Shown piece by piece: positions 18,962 to 29,937 of a stretch of 64,000 nucleotides of DNA. Source of the stretch: Actinomycetes bacterium (GTDB taxonomy: Bacteria; Actinomycetota; Actinomycetes; Actinomycetales; Dermatophilaceae). The stretch is taken from contig JAKPEG010000021.1 of NCBI GenBank assembly GCA_029552065.1, forward strand, positions 1 through 64,000, written 5' to 3'. Both the position numbers and the translations under genes were made by a program. The notes below the pieces were generated by a model. That model saw nothing but the letters and a program-made list of their open reading frames with translations. It did no database searches and had not been told where the DNA came from. Position 1 is the first letter of the stretch. Every line of letters begins with the position of its first letter.

Positions 18962-20266
18962 TCAGTCCTTGGCGAAGCCGTGCCGCCTCGCGTTGTCGGC
19001 GTCGATGAACCACACGTCCGCGGTGATCTGGTCGTACCAGGGGTCGCCCGGTTCCTGGAAGCGCATCCAGGCCCGGTTGGCCTTCACCGGGTGCCCGAGG
19101 GGCATCGCGCCGTCGAAGACCGGCGCCGCCGATCCCCAGCCGTATCCCCCGTCGACGACCTCGGCGAAGGTCGAGATCTCGCGGCCGTCGTCGGTGCCGC
19201 TCGTCCACTCACCGCCCACGCCGCCCGCTGCCGCGTCGGCCTCGCCGATCACCGTGTCCGCCGAATCCGACTCGACGTCCGATTCGGGATCCGATTCGAC
19301 GTCACCGGCCGGTTCGACGACGTCCGTTTCGAGGACGGTCGCCCTTGCCGCGGGCTGCTCGGCGAGCGCGTCCCGCTCGGCCGTCATCTCGTCCAGTGCG
19401 GCCTGGTAGTCCGACTCGGCCGACGAGTCCGCCCCGAGGGCCTCCTCGTCAGCGAGCAACTCGGCCTCGTGGTCGACGCCCTCCGCCGGCTCGCTGGTCT
19501 CGACGGCCTCACTGGTCTCGACGGCCTCTACGACGGCCTCTACGACGGCCGGGTATGCCGCCGCCCCGCCATCGGCGTCCGCGTCGGACTCCGGCTCGAC
19601 GCTCGGTGCTTCCGGGGTCACCCCCGACCCTCCGTGGATCCGTGCGCGGGCGGCGGCAGCCGCCTCGTCCGCAGCCGACAGCCGCATGGGTCCCTCCGAC
19701 GGAACCCACACACCCGACCCGTCCTCGGCGCCGCCGCTCGAGTCGACGCCCGCGGCGGCGTCGTCGGTGTGGACGATGTCGACGGTGTCCACGATGTGGA
19801 CGGTGTCCTCGGCGTCGACGGTGGTCACGATGTCGACGGTGTCCTCGGCGTCGACGGACTCGGCCGGCACGTCGAGCGACTCGACGTATTCCTCACGTTC
19901 GACGGACTCGACGGAGTCGGCTGCCGGTGCGGCCCACAGCTCCTCGGCAACCGCCACCCCCGCCTCGCCCCCTCCCGGCACAGCCACCGGCACGGCGACG
20001 GCATACTCCTGGCCTTCGAGCGGAACCGGAACCGAGGCCATCCCGCCCGCGAGCCCGGCCTCGCTCACGCCCGCACCGACGGCCATCGGGCCCGCTGCCC
20101 ACCCGGACTCGACGTCCGACCCGGGACCGGGGGCAGGGAACAGCAGCGCCGTGCCCGACTGGCCGAGCGCGTCGGACTCCGCGCGCCGGCGGCGCACGAC
20201 GATCACGACGAGGAAGATGACGACGAGCGCCGCGAGGAGCAGCAGCCACGCAAGTGTGCCGGGCAT
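18962..20266 (-). CDS. Membrane-anchored acidic protein with C-terminal sunset domain (ArfC-like)
   Basis: 434 aa. One N-terminal membrane helix (LAWLLLLAALVVIFLVVIVV followed by RRRR) anchors a ~370-residue, highly acidic, Val/Asp/Glu/Ser-rich region that is almost certainly disordered. The last ~40 residues (GHPVKANRAWMRFQEPGDPWYD then ADVWFIDADNARRHGF) match my recollection of the 'sunset' domain of actinobacterial ArfC-variant channel accessory proteins. The linker contains tandem VDAEDTV/VDIV/VHIV repeats encoded by a 36-bp DNA repeat. No channel gene is adjacent. Function unknown. Confidence 0.7.
   Translation of the reverse strand: MPGTLAWLLLLAALVVIFLVVIVVRRRRAESDALGQSGTALLFPAPGPGSDVESGWAAGPMAVGAGVSEAGLAGGMASVPVPLEGQEYAVAVPVAVPGGGEAGVAVAEELWAAPAADSVESVEREEYVESLDVPAESVDAEDTVDIVTTVDAEDTVHIVDTVDIVHTDDAAAGVDSSGGAEDGSGVWVPSEGPMRLSAADEAAAAARARIHGGSGVTPEAPSVEPESDADADGGAAAYPAVVEAVVEAVETSEAVETSEPAEGVDHEAELLADEEALGADSSAESDYQAALDEMTAERDALAEQPAARATVLETDVVEPAGDVESDPESDVESDSADTVIGEADAAAGGVGGEWTSGTDDGREISTFAEVVDGGYGWGSAAPVFDGAMPLGHPVKANRAWMRFQEPGDPWYDQITADVWFIDADNARRHGFAKD
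19765..19857 (-). repeat. 36-bp-period repeat inside the sunset-protein linker
   Basis: The 21-bp block CGGTGTCCTCGGCGTCGACGG begins at 19801 and again at 19837, with related shorter copies upstream. It encodes the alternating acidic/valine linker. A second, shorter repeat with period 9-18 bp (GTCTCGACGGCCTC units) lies at about 19498-19550. Confidence 0.8.
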
Positions 20267-20363
20267 ATTCCCACCTTCGAGTTCGTGACCGAGCGCGCGG
20301 CCGCGTGCCCCGTCCGGAGGGCAAACCTACCCGTGCGCCCCTGAATCGTCCCAGAGGTGGCCT

Positions 20364-21992
20364 TCAGCCGCCCAGGAGGCCGAGCCGCGCGGCGGACATC
20401 TCACGCATCTCCACCTTGCGGACCTTGCCCGTCACCGTCATCGGGAAGTCCTCGACGATCTCGACATAGCGAGGGATCTTGTAGTGGGCGAGTTTGCCGG
20501 TGGCGAAGGCCCGCACGGCCGCGGCGTCGAGAGGCTGCGCGCCGGGCTTCATCCGGATCCACGCGCACAACTCCTCGCCGTACTTCGGGTCGGGCACCCC
20601 GATGACCTGGGCGTCGAGGACGTCCGGGTGGGTGTAGAGGAATTCCTCGATCTCGCGCGGGTAGATGTTCTCGCCGCCGCGGATGACCATGTCCTTGATC
20701 CGGCCGGTGATCTGGACGTTGCCGGCCCCGTCCATGACGGCGAGGTCTCCCGTGCGCATCCAGCCATCGACGACCGACTCGGCGGTCTTGTCGGGCTGGT
20801 TCCAATAGCCGAGCATGACCGAATAGCCCTTGGTGACGAATTCGCCGGACTCCCCGCGGTCGACGAAACGCCCCGAGGACGGGTCGATGATCCCGATCTG
20901 CAGATGCGGCATCACCCGCCCGACAGTGCCGACCTTGATGTCGAAGGAGTCGTCGGTGCGGGTCTGGGTCGAGACCGGCGAGGTCTCGGTCATCCCGTAA
21001 CAGATCGTCATCTCGTCGACCCCCGCGCTGATGAGCTTCTTCATGAGTTCGCTCGGGCAGGGTGCGCCGGCCATGATGCCGGTCCGCACGGTCGCGAGGT
21101 CGGTAACCGCCGCCTTGCCCTCGTCGATGAGCTGCCACTCGGCGACGAACATCGTCGGCACCCCATAGAGCGAGGTGCACTTCTCCTCGCGGACCACGCG
21201 CAGGGTGATGGCCGGGTCGAAGCCGGGAGCGGGGATGACCATGCACGAGCCGTGGCTCGTGGCCGCGAGGTTGCCCATGACCATGCCGAAGCAGTGGTAG
21301 AAGGGCACCGGGATGCAGATCCGGTCTTCCTCGGTGTAGTGGAGCACCTCGCCGACGTGGAAGCCGTTGTTGAGGATGTTCACGTGACTGAGCGTCGCGC
21401 CCTTGGGGAATCCCGTGGTGCCCGAGGTGTATTGGATGTTGATCGGGTCCTCGGGCGACAGCCCGGCCGCGATCACCTCCACGTCCTGCTGGCTCACCGA
21501 CTCCGCGGCCGTCCACAACGCGTCCCACGAGTCACGCCCGATGAGGACGACCGACTCGAGACTCGGCACCTCGCCGCGGACCTCCTCGATCATCCCCGCG
21601 TAGTCGCTGGTCTTGAAGGACGGTGCCGCGACGAGCATCCGGATCCCCGCCTGGTTGAGCACATACTGCAGTTCGTGGGTGCGGTAGGCCGGGTTGATGT
21701 TCACCAGGATCGCGCCGATCTTCGCGGTCGCGTATTGGACGAGGGTCCACTCGCCGCAGTTGGGTGCCCAGATCCCCACCCGGTCGCCCTTGACGATGCC
21801 CGAGCCGGCGAAGCCGCGGGCGAGTCGGTCGACATCGACCTTGAGCTGCGCATAGGTCCAACGCCGGCCGGTCGAGGCGTCGACCATGGCCTCGCGGTCC
21901 GGGAAGCGCGCGGCCGTCGCGTCGAGGTTGTCCGGGATGGTCTGGTGGAGCAGCTCGACGTCGGTCTCGCCGGTGGCGATGGACTCGCTCAT
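20364..21992 (-). CDS. Medium-chain-type acyl-CoA synthetase (AMP-binding)
   Basis: 542 aa. All core adenylate-forming motifs are intact: YTSGTTGFPKGATLSH, YGMTETSPVS, GWMRTGDLAVMDGAGNVQITGRIKDMVIRGGENIYPREIE and the catalytic lysine in FPMTVTGKVRKVEM. It resembles FadD3/AlkK-like medium-chain ligases, which activate free fatty acids to acyl-CoA. The start MSESIATGE at 21992 is chosen because the upstream frame is low-complexity. It is monocistronic and divergent from amt. Confidence 0.92.
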   Translation of the reverse strand: MSESIATGETDVELLHQTIPDNLDATAARFPDREAMVDASTGRRWTYAQLKVDVDRLARGFAGSGIVKGDRVGIWAPNCGEWTLVQYATAKIGAILVNINPAYRTHELQYVLNQAGIRMLVAAPSFKTSDYAGMIEEVRGEVPSLESVVLIGRDSWDALWTAAESVSQQDVEVIAAGLSPEDPINIQYTSGTTGFPKGATLSHVNILNNGFHVGEVLHYTEEDRICIPVPFYHCFGMVMGNLAATSHGSCMVIPAPGFDPAITLRVVREEKCTSLYGVPTMFVAEWQLIDEGKAAVTDLATVRTGIMAGAPCPSELMKKLISAGVDEMTICYGMTETSPVSTQTRTDDSFDIKVGTVGRVMPHLQIGIIDPSSGRFVDRGESGEFVTKGYSVMLGYWNQPDKTAESVVDGWMRTGDLAVMDGAGNVQITGRIKDMVIRGGENIYPREIEEFLYTHPDVLDAQVIGVPDPKYGEELCAWIRMKPGAQPLDAAAVRAFATGKLAHYKIPRYVEIVEDFPMTVTGKVRKVEMREMSAARLGLLGG

Positions 21993-22083
21993 GTCAGGTG
22001 CCTTCCGTCCTGCGGTGGAGAGTGCTGCCAGGCATGGGCAGTCCACCCCGTCGCACCGCTGCAGCGCAACCCCCATAGGTCCC

Positions 22084-22113
22084 GTATGCCGCCTGGTGAC
22101 ACGCGCGGCATAC
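22084..22113. repeat. Inverted pair of GTATGCCGC octamers between acyl-CoA synthetase and amt
   Basis: GTATGCCGC (22084) and GCGGCATAC (22105) form a perfect 9-bp stem with a 12-nt loop in the divergent promoter region. A third octamer, GCGGCATACC, lies near 22197. The location between two divergent starts argues against a simple terminator; an operator-like or structural role is possible. Confidence 0.5.
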
Positions 22114-22258
22114 CGCGCCTGGGCGGCCCGCCCACGCCGCCCACGTCCGGTCGTTGGCCCGGCGCCCGGGGTGACCGAGGCGCGGACCCGAGCGGGCGGC
22201 ATACCGGCGGGGTCGCTAGCGTGTGAGCGCTCGTAGCGGCCCGTCCGAAAGGAGAGCC

Positions 22259-23599
22259 ATGCCCACGCTCGTGCGCGCCAGTCTGGACACCGGCGACACC
22301 GCATGGCTGCTCGCCGCCAGCGCCCTGGTCCTGCTCATGGCCCCGGGGCTCGCCCTCTTCTACGGCGGGATGGTCCGTTCCAAGAGCGTCCTCAACATCA
22401 TGATGATGACGGTCGGCGCGCTCGCGGTGGTCAGCGTGGTGTGGACGCTCGTCGGCTATTCGCTCGCCTTCGGCGACGACCTCGGCGGTGGTCTGCTCGG
22501 CAATCCCTGGCAATACGCCGGACTGGGACAGCTGCTCGATCCCGCGAGCAACGGCAGTTCGACCGTGCCGGTCATCCTCTTCGCCGTCTTCCAGGGGCTC
22601 TTCTGCGTGATCACCGGGGCACTGGTCTCCGGGGCGATCGCCGACCGGGCGCGCTTCGGCGCGTGGCTGGTCTTCGTGTCGGCCTGGACGTTGCTCGTCT
22701 ACGCCCCGATCGCGCACTGGATCTTCGATTTCTCGTCCGGCAGCCACGTGGGCGGATGGCTGGCCAACCAGGTCGGTGTCATCGACTTCGCCGGCGGAAC
22801 CGCCGTCGAGATCTGCTCGGGTGCATCCGGGCTGGCTGTCGCGCTCGTTCTGGGCCGTCGGGTGGGTTTCGGCCGCGACCCCATGCGCCCGCACAACCTG
22901 CCCCTCGTCATGCTCGGAGCCGGGCTGCTGTGGTTCGGCTGGTACGGCTTCAACGCCGGTTCGGCGTTGGGCGCCAACCAGAAGGCCGCGGTCGTCTTCG
23001 TCACGACGAGCCTGGCCGGGGCCGCCGGCATCCTCGGCTGGCTGCTCCTCGAGCGACGCCGCGACGGCAAGGCCACCTCGCTGGGCGCGGCGTCGGGGAT
23101 GGTCGCCGGGCTCGTCGCCATCACCCCCTCGTGCGGCTCCCTCTCGCCGATCGGCGCCCTCGTCATGGGCTTCGTCGCCGGCGTCGTCTGCAGCGCTGCG
23201 GTGGGCCTCAAGTACCGCTTCGGCTACGACGACTCGCTCGACGTCGTGGGCGTCCACCTCGTCGGCGGGCTCGTCGGCACGCTCGGGATCGGACTGCTCG
23301 CGACCGCGGCGGCCCCGACCGGAGTCGACGGTCTCTTCTACGGTGGCGGCTTCGCCCAGCTGGGCCGCCAGCTCGTGGGCGCCGGCGTCGTGCTCGTCTA
23401 CGCCTTTGCCCTGTCCGCTGCCCTCGCGTATGCCGTGCACCGCACGATGGGCTTCCGGGTCGTTCGCGAGCACGAGGTGAGCGGCGTCGACCTGCAGATC
23501 CACGGCGAGACGGCATACGACTTCCACACCGTGAGCGGCGGGCGCGTGGGCGGCCACGGGATCCTGCGCCAGATCACCCACCCCGATGAGGAGGACTGA
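22259..23599 (+). CDS. amt: Ammonium transporter
   Basis: 446 aa, eleven predicted membrane helices. Amt landmarks include FYGGMVRSKSVLN near the N-terminus, the pore histidines in PIAHWIF and VGVHLVGG, and DFAGGTAVEI and WFGWYGFNAGSALGA. AAAGGAG precedes the ATG at 22259 by 4 nt. It forms an operon with the PII gene 3 bp downstream, the usual amtB-glnK pairing in which PII blocks the transporter when nitrogen is plentiful. A TAGCGT box near 22217 could be its -10 element. Confidence 0.96.
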   Translation: MPTLVRASLDTGDTAWLLAASALVLLMAPGLALFYGGMVRSKSVLNIMMMTVGALAVVSVVWTLVGYSLAFGDDLGGGLLGNPWQYAGLGQLLDPASNGSSTVPVILFAVFQGLFCVITGALVSGAIADRARFGAWLVFVSAWTLLVYAPIAHWIFDFSSGSHVGGWLANQVGVIDFAGGTAVEICSGASGLAVALVLGRRVGFGRDPMRPHNLPLVMLGAGLLWFGWYGFNAGSALGANQKAAVVFVTTSLAGAAGILGWLLLERRRDGKATSLGAASGMVAGLVAITPSCGSLSPIGALVMGFVAGVVCSAAVGLKYRFGYDDSLDVVGVHLVGGLVGTLGIGLLATAAAPTGVDGLFYGGGFAQLGRQLVGAGVVLVYAFALSAALAYAVHRTMGFRVVREHEVSGVDLQIHGETAYDFHTVSGGRVGGHGILRQITHPDEED

Positions 23600-25278
<1,679 letters not shown>

Positions 25279-25288
25279 CGGCGGGACC

Positions 25289-27007
25289 TCAGATGACCTC
25301 GACCGCTGGGTAGGTCGGCTGCCACATCCGGGTGTAGATGTCGTCGATGGGGTCGGTGAGCGGCGCCCGGGCGACCCCCTCCTCGGCCGCCGCGGCGGCC
25401 ACCGCGAGCGCGACGTGGGCCGAGACCGGGCGAAGGTCGGCCATCGAGGGCAGCAACGAGGCCCCCGGGCGATAGGCGTTGACCCGTCGGGCGAGGGCTT
25501 CGGCGGCAGCCGCGATCATCGCGTCGGTGATCCGGCTGGCCCGGCAGGCGGCGACCCCGAGCCCGAGCCCCGGGAAGATGAGGGCGTTGTTGGCCTGGGC
25601 GATGAAGTGCCGGACCTCGCGGTGGTCCACCGGGTCGAACGGGCTGCCCGTGGCGACGAGCGCGCGCCCGTCGGTCCAGTCGATGAGGTCCGCCGGCGTC
25701 GCCTCGGCCCGTGACGTGGGATTGGACAGCGGCATGATGATCGGCCGCTCGCAGTGGGCGGCCATCTCCTTGACGATCGCCTTGGTGAAGGCGCCGCCCA
25801 TCGTCGAGGTCCCGATGAGGATCGTCGGGTGGGCGTTGCGCACGACGTCGCCCAGGCTCACGCCGCGGGCTGTCCCGTCGGCGAGGGTCCAGCCGTCGAT
25901 CTCGGAACGGGGGCGGGCATAGGGCCGCTGGAACTCGCGCAGGCGGAGCTCGTCGTCGACGAACAGCCCCCGGCTGCCCAGGGCGTAGAACTGGGCGACG
26001 GCCTCCTCGCGCGGCATTCCCTGGCGCACGAGGGTGTCGCGCAGGAGGTCGGCGATGCCGATGCCGGCCGTCCCGCCGCCGAAGATGACGATCCGGTGGT
26101 CTCGCAACGGCATACCGGTGACGTCTGCCCCCGCCAGGACGGCGGCGAGCGCGACCGCGGCGGTCCCCTGGATGTCGTCGTTGAACGTGCAGTGGGTATG
26201 CCGGTACTTCTCAAGGATGCGGTGCGCGTTGCTCGCACCGAAGTCCTCCCAGTGGAGCATCGCATGCGGGAAGAGTTTCGTCGCGGTCTTCACGAAGCGG
26301 TCGACGAAGGCGTCGTAGCGTTCGCCGCGGACCCGGGCATGCCGCTCGCCGAGGTAGAGGTCGCTGTTGAGCAGGCCGAGGTTGTCGGTGCCCACGTCGA
26401 TCATCACCGGCATCACCCGACCCGGATGCACCCCGGCGGCCGCGGTGTAGACCGAGAGCTTGCCGATGGCGATCTCGATGCCCCCCACGCCCTGGTCGCC
26501 GATCCCGAGGATGCCCTCGGCGTCGGTCGCGACGATGAGGTCGACGTCGTCGGCGCCCAGGCCGTGGTCGAGCAACGACTGCTCGATGTCCTCCGGGCGG
26601 TCAATGGAGACGAACACCCCACGGGGACGGTGGTATTCGACCGAGAAGCGCTCGATCACCTCCCCGATCGTCGGGGTGTAGATGATCGGGAGCATCTCCT
26701 CGATGTGGTCGGCGAGCAGCCGGTAGAAGAGCACCTCGTTGCGGTCGCGCAGGCTCGCGAGGTAGTTGTGCTTGGCGAACGGGGTCTTGGCCGACTGATA
26801 CTGCTGGTAGACCCGACGCACCTGGTTGCCCATGGGCGTGACCTCGCTGGGCATGAGGCCGACGAGCCCGAGATAGCGGCGTTCCTGGACGGTGAAGGCC
26901 GTGCCGCGGTTGGTCATCGGATTGGACAGCACCGCGCGCCCGCGCGCCGAGATGCGGATGGGTGCGTCGCGGCGGGTCGTGTCGAGTTCGTAGTCCTCGT
27001 TGATCAT
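25289..27007 (-). CDS. maeA: NAD-dependent malic enzyme
   Basis: 572 aa, the size of SfcA/MaeA-type enzymes. It decarboxylates malate to pyruvate with NAD reduction. Seen are the malic-enzyme N-domain (LPIIYTPTIGEVIERFS, HRPRGVFVSID), the catalytic-site stretch WEDFGASNAHRILEKY then FNDDIQGTAAV, and the Rossmann loop IVIFGGGTAGIGIADLL. The C-terminus runs to WQPTYPAVE. It lies in a closely spaced leftward run between the PLP decarboxylase (27 bp gap) and the threonine exporter. Confidence 0.95.
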   Translation of the reverse strand: MINEDYELDTTRRDAPIRISARGRAVLSNPMTNRGTAFTVQERRYLGLVGLMPSEVTPMGNQVRRVYQQYQSAKTPFAKHNYLASLRDRNEVLFYRLLADHIEEMLPIIYTPTIGEVIERFSVEYHRPRGVFVSIDRPEDIEQSLLDHGLGADDVDLIVATDAEGILGIGDQGVGGIEIAIGKLSVYTAAAGVHPGRVMPVMIDVGTDNLGLLNSDLYLGERHARVRGERYDAFVDRFVKTATKLFPHAMLHWEDFGASNAHRILEKYRHTHCTFNDDIQGTAAVALAAVLAGADVTGMPLRDHRIVIFGGGTAGIGIADLLRDTLVRQGMPREEAVAQFYALGSRGLFVDDELRLREFQRPYARPRSEIDGWTLADGTARGVSLGDVVRNAHPTILIGTSTMGGAFTKAIVKEMAAHCERPIIMPLSNPTSRAEATPADLIDWTDGRALVATGSPFDPVDHREVRHFIAQANNALIFPGLGLGVAACRASRITDAMIAAAAEALARRVNAYRPGASLLPSMADLRPVSAHVALAVAAAAAEEGVARAPLTDPIDDIYTRMWQPTYPAVEVI

Positions 27008-27034
27008 CGGGCCTCCCAGGGGCTGGCGCTCACT

Positions 27035-28513
27035 CTAGAGCCGCCCGACCACCGCCGTGAGCAGGGTCGCGCGCAACGGCGGCGGGCAGGCGGCCAGGAG
27101 CGCGTGGATGGGGGCCATCCGCTCGGGCATCCGTAGCCCGGCCTCACCCGTTGACGCGTCCGCGCCCGCCGCGAGCCCGGCGGCGGCGAGGAGTCCGGCA
27201 AGGGTCGGCTCGTCCAGCCGGGCGGGCTCGAGCGACCCGAGCAGCCCGGCGAGGCCGGGGTCCACCGTGACCGGACCAGCCGCCCGGGCGGCCTCGACCG
27301 AGGCACGCAGGGCATCGACGAAGTCCGGCACGTGGGCGGCCGTCGCCGCCGAGAGGCTCAGGTGCAGGCTCGCCGGACCGCCCCGGAAGGGCAGCTGCGG
27401 TTGGGCGAACCACCCGCGGGTGAGCAACTCGTCGACCACCGTGTAGGGGTCGCAGGACTCGTCGGTGGCGACCGCGAGCAGGGTCGAGTCCGGGGGCGCG
27501 AGCACCCGAATCCCGGGTATGCCGTCCACGGCGGCGGCGATCTCCAGCGTGGCCGTGCGCGCGGTCCGGGCGAGGGCGGCATAGCCGGGGCCACCGAAGG
27601 AGCGGATGGTCGCCCAGGCCGCCGCCAGTGGTCCACCGGACTTGGTCGACTGAAGGGTGGCGTTGACGACGCCGTAGCCGGGCCAGTCGGCGGTCGCCCA
27701 GAACTGGCTGGCTCTCAGCAGCCCCGACCGGTGGACGAGCACGGAGACGCCCTTGGGGGTGTAGCCGTACTTGTGCACGTCGGCCGAGATGCTCGTCACC
27801 CCGGGCACGGCGAAGCTCCACGCCGGTGTGCTCGCGGCCTCCGCGCCTCCCGCGCCGCCCGCGCCGTCGAGGAAGGGCAGCACCCAGCCCCCGATGCAGG
27901 CGTCGACATGGCAGCGGATGTCCCGCTCCGCGGCAGCCGCCGCGATCGGCCCCACCGGGTCGACGACACCGTGGGCATAGGACGGGGCGCTCACCGCGAC
28001 GAGGACGGTCCGGTCGGTGAACGCCGCCGCCATCGCCGCCGGATCGGCGCGGAAGGTCGTCGGGTCGACGTCGACGAGGACGAGCTCGAGTCCGAACAGG
28101 TGGGCCGCCTTGTGGAAGGCCGCGTGGATCGTCGTGGGCGCGACGAGCTGGGGACGGTCGAGGTCCGGGCGGGCGTCGCGGGCGGCGAGGACCGCCAGCA
28201 GGCAGGACTCCGTGCCGCCCGAGGTGACCGTGCCGGCACACCCGTCGGGCGCGTCGAGCAGGCGCGCGGCGAAGCCGACGACCTCGCGCTCCATCGCGGC
28301 GAGCGAGGGGAAGGCCGTCGGGTCCAGGCCGTTGCTGCCCGCGTATGCCGCGAGCGCCTCACGCGCGAGTGCGTCGACCTCGGGGTGGCCGGAGTCGTAG
28401 ACGTAGGCGAGCGTGCGCCCGCCATGGGTCGGCAGGTCGCCGGAGCCCAGGGCGACCAGGGCCGCGCGGACCTCGTCCGCGGCAACGGCTTCGGGTAGGT
28501 CTCGAAGGGTCAT
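27035..28513 (-). CDS. PLP-dependent aspartate decarboxylase-fold enzyme
   Basis: 492 aa. It belongs to the group II decarboxylase / sphingosine-1-phosphate-lyase-like family. The cofactor lysine is K248 in SADVHKYGYTPKG; TSGGTESCLLAVLAA binds the phosphate and HVDACIGGW precedes the lysine. Substrate cannot be deduced: amino-acid decarboxylase or sphingolipid-lyase-like chemistry are both possible. The C-terminal ~90 residues are Ala/Leu-rich and less conserved. It follows the GPH symporter gene by 7 bp, so the two are probably cotranscribed. Confidence 0.85.
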   Translation of the reverse strand: MTLRDLPEAVAADEVRAALVALGSGDLPTHGGRTLAYVYDSGHPEVDALAREALAAYAGSNGLDPTAFPSLAAMEREVVGFAARLLDAPDGCAGTVTSGGTESCLLAVLAARDARPDLDRPQLVAPTTIHAAFHKAAHLFGLELVLVDVDPTTFRADPAAMAAAFTDRTVLVAVSAPSYAHGVVDPVGPIAAAAAERDIRCHVDACIGGWVLPFLDGAGGAGGAEAASTPAWSFAVPGVTSISADVHKYGYTPKGVSVLVHRSGLLRASQFWATADWPGYGVVNATLQSTKSGGPLAAAWATIRSFGGPGYAALARTARTATLEIAAAVDGIPGIRVLAPPDSTLLAVATDESCDPYTVVDELLTRGWFAQPQLPFRGGPASLHLSLSAATAAHVPDFVDALRASVEAARAAGPVTVDPGLAGLLGSLEPARLDEPTLAGLLAAAGLAAGADASTGEAGLRMPERMAPIHALLAACPPPLRATLLTAVVGRL

Positions 28514-28520
28514 CAGTGGA

Positions 28521-29894
28521 TCACGTCCCCGGGCCGTGGATGGCGTTCCCGCGCGGCAACGAGCCATAGCCGCGCAGGAGGAGCAGGGAGAGCAGGACGA
28601 GCACGGCCGGCACTGCGGAGAAGCCGAGCGTGATCGCCGTGACGGCCGAATCAGGTTGGGCCGCATCGGATCCCGTGGACGAGATATAGCCCCCGGCGGC
28701 GAGGACGAGCCCGTAGACGAAGGGCCCGAGCGCCATGCCCAAGGTTTCGCCGGCGGTCCACACGCCGGTGAAAACCCCGACCCGGTTCTCCCCCGAACGG
28801 CGAGCGTCCTCGGCTGCGACGTCGGGGAGCATCGCGAGCGGGAAGAGCTGGGCCCCGGCATAGCCGATGCCCACGAGGGCGACCGCGAGGAAGACGAGCG
28901 CCGTGGGCAGGCTGCGCGCCGCCACGAGCAGGACCGCCCCCGCGGCGAAGAGGACCGTCGCCACCGCGTAGCCGCCCTTCTTGCCCAACCCCCGGGCGAG
29001 GCGCTGCCAGGCGGGCGTGCAGACGAGCGCCGGGCCGACGAAGCAGACGAACAGGATCGACCCGGCCCCGGGATCGTGCAGGACGTGGCGCGCGACATAG
29101 TCGACGCCGGCGAGCATCGCCCCCGTCGCGAGCGCCTGGAGGACGAACGTCGCGAGCAGCGCGCGGAAGTCCGAGTGGTGGGCGACGAGGTCGAGCTGTC
29201 GGCGCAGCCCCTCGTCGCCCGCCCGGACCGTGCTCGCCGGCGCACCCCGCGTCCCTCGCCACGCGCCGAGCGCGCCGACCGCGATGAGCAGAGCGACGAA
29301 CAGGCCCATCGCGGCATACCCGCGTTCGGGCCCCACCGTGTTGCGGACGACGGGGGCGAGCCCACCGCTCACGAGGATCGCGAGGGCGAGCACGGCCACC
29401 CGCCAGGTCATGATCCGGGTGCGCTGGCCGGGGTCGTCGGTGAGCTCCGCGGGCAGTGCGACAAAGGGCACCTGGAAGAACGCGTATGCCGTCGCGCAGG
29501 CGAGGAAAAGCACGGCCACCCAGGTGACCGCGAGCCCCTGGGGCGCGGCCGGCCCGGCGAACAGGAGCGCGAAACACACGGCAAGCGCGAGCCCGGCGCG
29601 CAGGAGGAACGGGCGACGAGGGCCGTCGCGATGGTGGCTGCGGTCGCTGATCCGGCCGGCGACGGGGTTGAGCACGACGTCCCACGCCTTGGGCACGAAG
29701 ACGAGGACGCCGGCGAGGGCCGCCGACACCCCGAGCCGCTCGGTGAGGTAGGGCAGGAGCATGAGCCCGGGAACGGTGCCGAAAGACCCGGTCGCCACCC
29801 CGCCGAGCGCGTAGCCACGGACCACCCGCCCGGGAAGCGCTCGGCTTCCGACGTCGCCGGCGCTCTCCGGCGGGATGGGGTCGGGCATGGGCAC
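28521..29894 (-). CDS. GPH-family MFS transporter
   Basis: 457 aa, about 12 membrane helices. It resembles glycoside-pentoside-hexuronide:cation symporters: VPKAWDVVLNPVAGRISDRS after helix 2, PFVALPAELTDD, and LFPLAMLPDVAAEDARRSGENRVGVFTGVW. Substrates of this family include sugars and glycosides; none is indicated here. The start is either the GTG at 29894 or the ATG six bases later; neither has a good ribosome site. It probably shares a transcript with the PLP enzyme downstream. Confidence 0.87.
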   Translation of the reverse strand: MPMPDPIPPESAGDVGSRALPGRVVRGYALGGVATGSFGTVPGLMLLPYLTERLGVSAALAGVLVFVPKAWDVVLNPVAGRISDRSHHRDGPRRPFLLRAGLALAVCFALLFAGPAAPQGLAVTWVAVLFLACATAYAFFQVPFVALPAELTDDPGQRTRIMTWRVAVLALAILVSGGLAPVVRNTVGPERGYAAMGLFVALLIAVGALGAWRGTRGAPASTVRAGDEGLRRQLDLVAHHSDFRALLATFVLQALATGAMLAGVDYVARHVLHDPGAGSILFVCFVGPALVCTPAWQRLARGLGKKGGYAVATVLFAAGAVLLVAARSLPTALVFLAVALVGIGYAGAQLFPLAMLPDVAAEDARRSGENRVGVFTGVWTAGETLGMALGPFVYGLVLAAGGYISSTGSDAAQPDSAVTAITLGFSAVPAVLVLLSLLLLRGYGSLPRGNAIHGPGT

Positions 29895-29937
29895 TCAGCG
29901 TAGGGTCGTCGTCCCGCCGACGGGAGCCCCCGGGTTC

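Noticed and set aside
19345-20220. Arg/Pro-rich rightward frame over the sunset-domain gene
   Set aside because: Complement of the acidic linker; basic low-complexity composition is a strand artefact.
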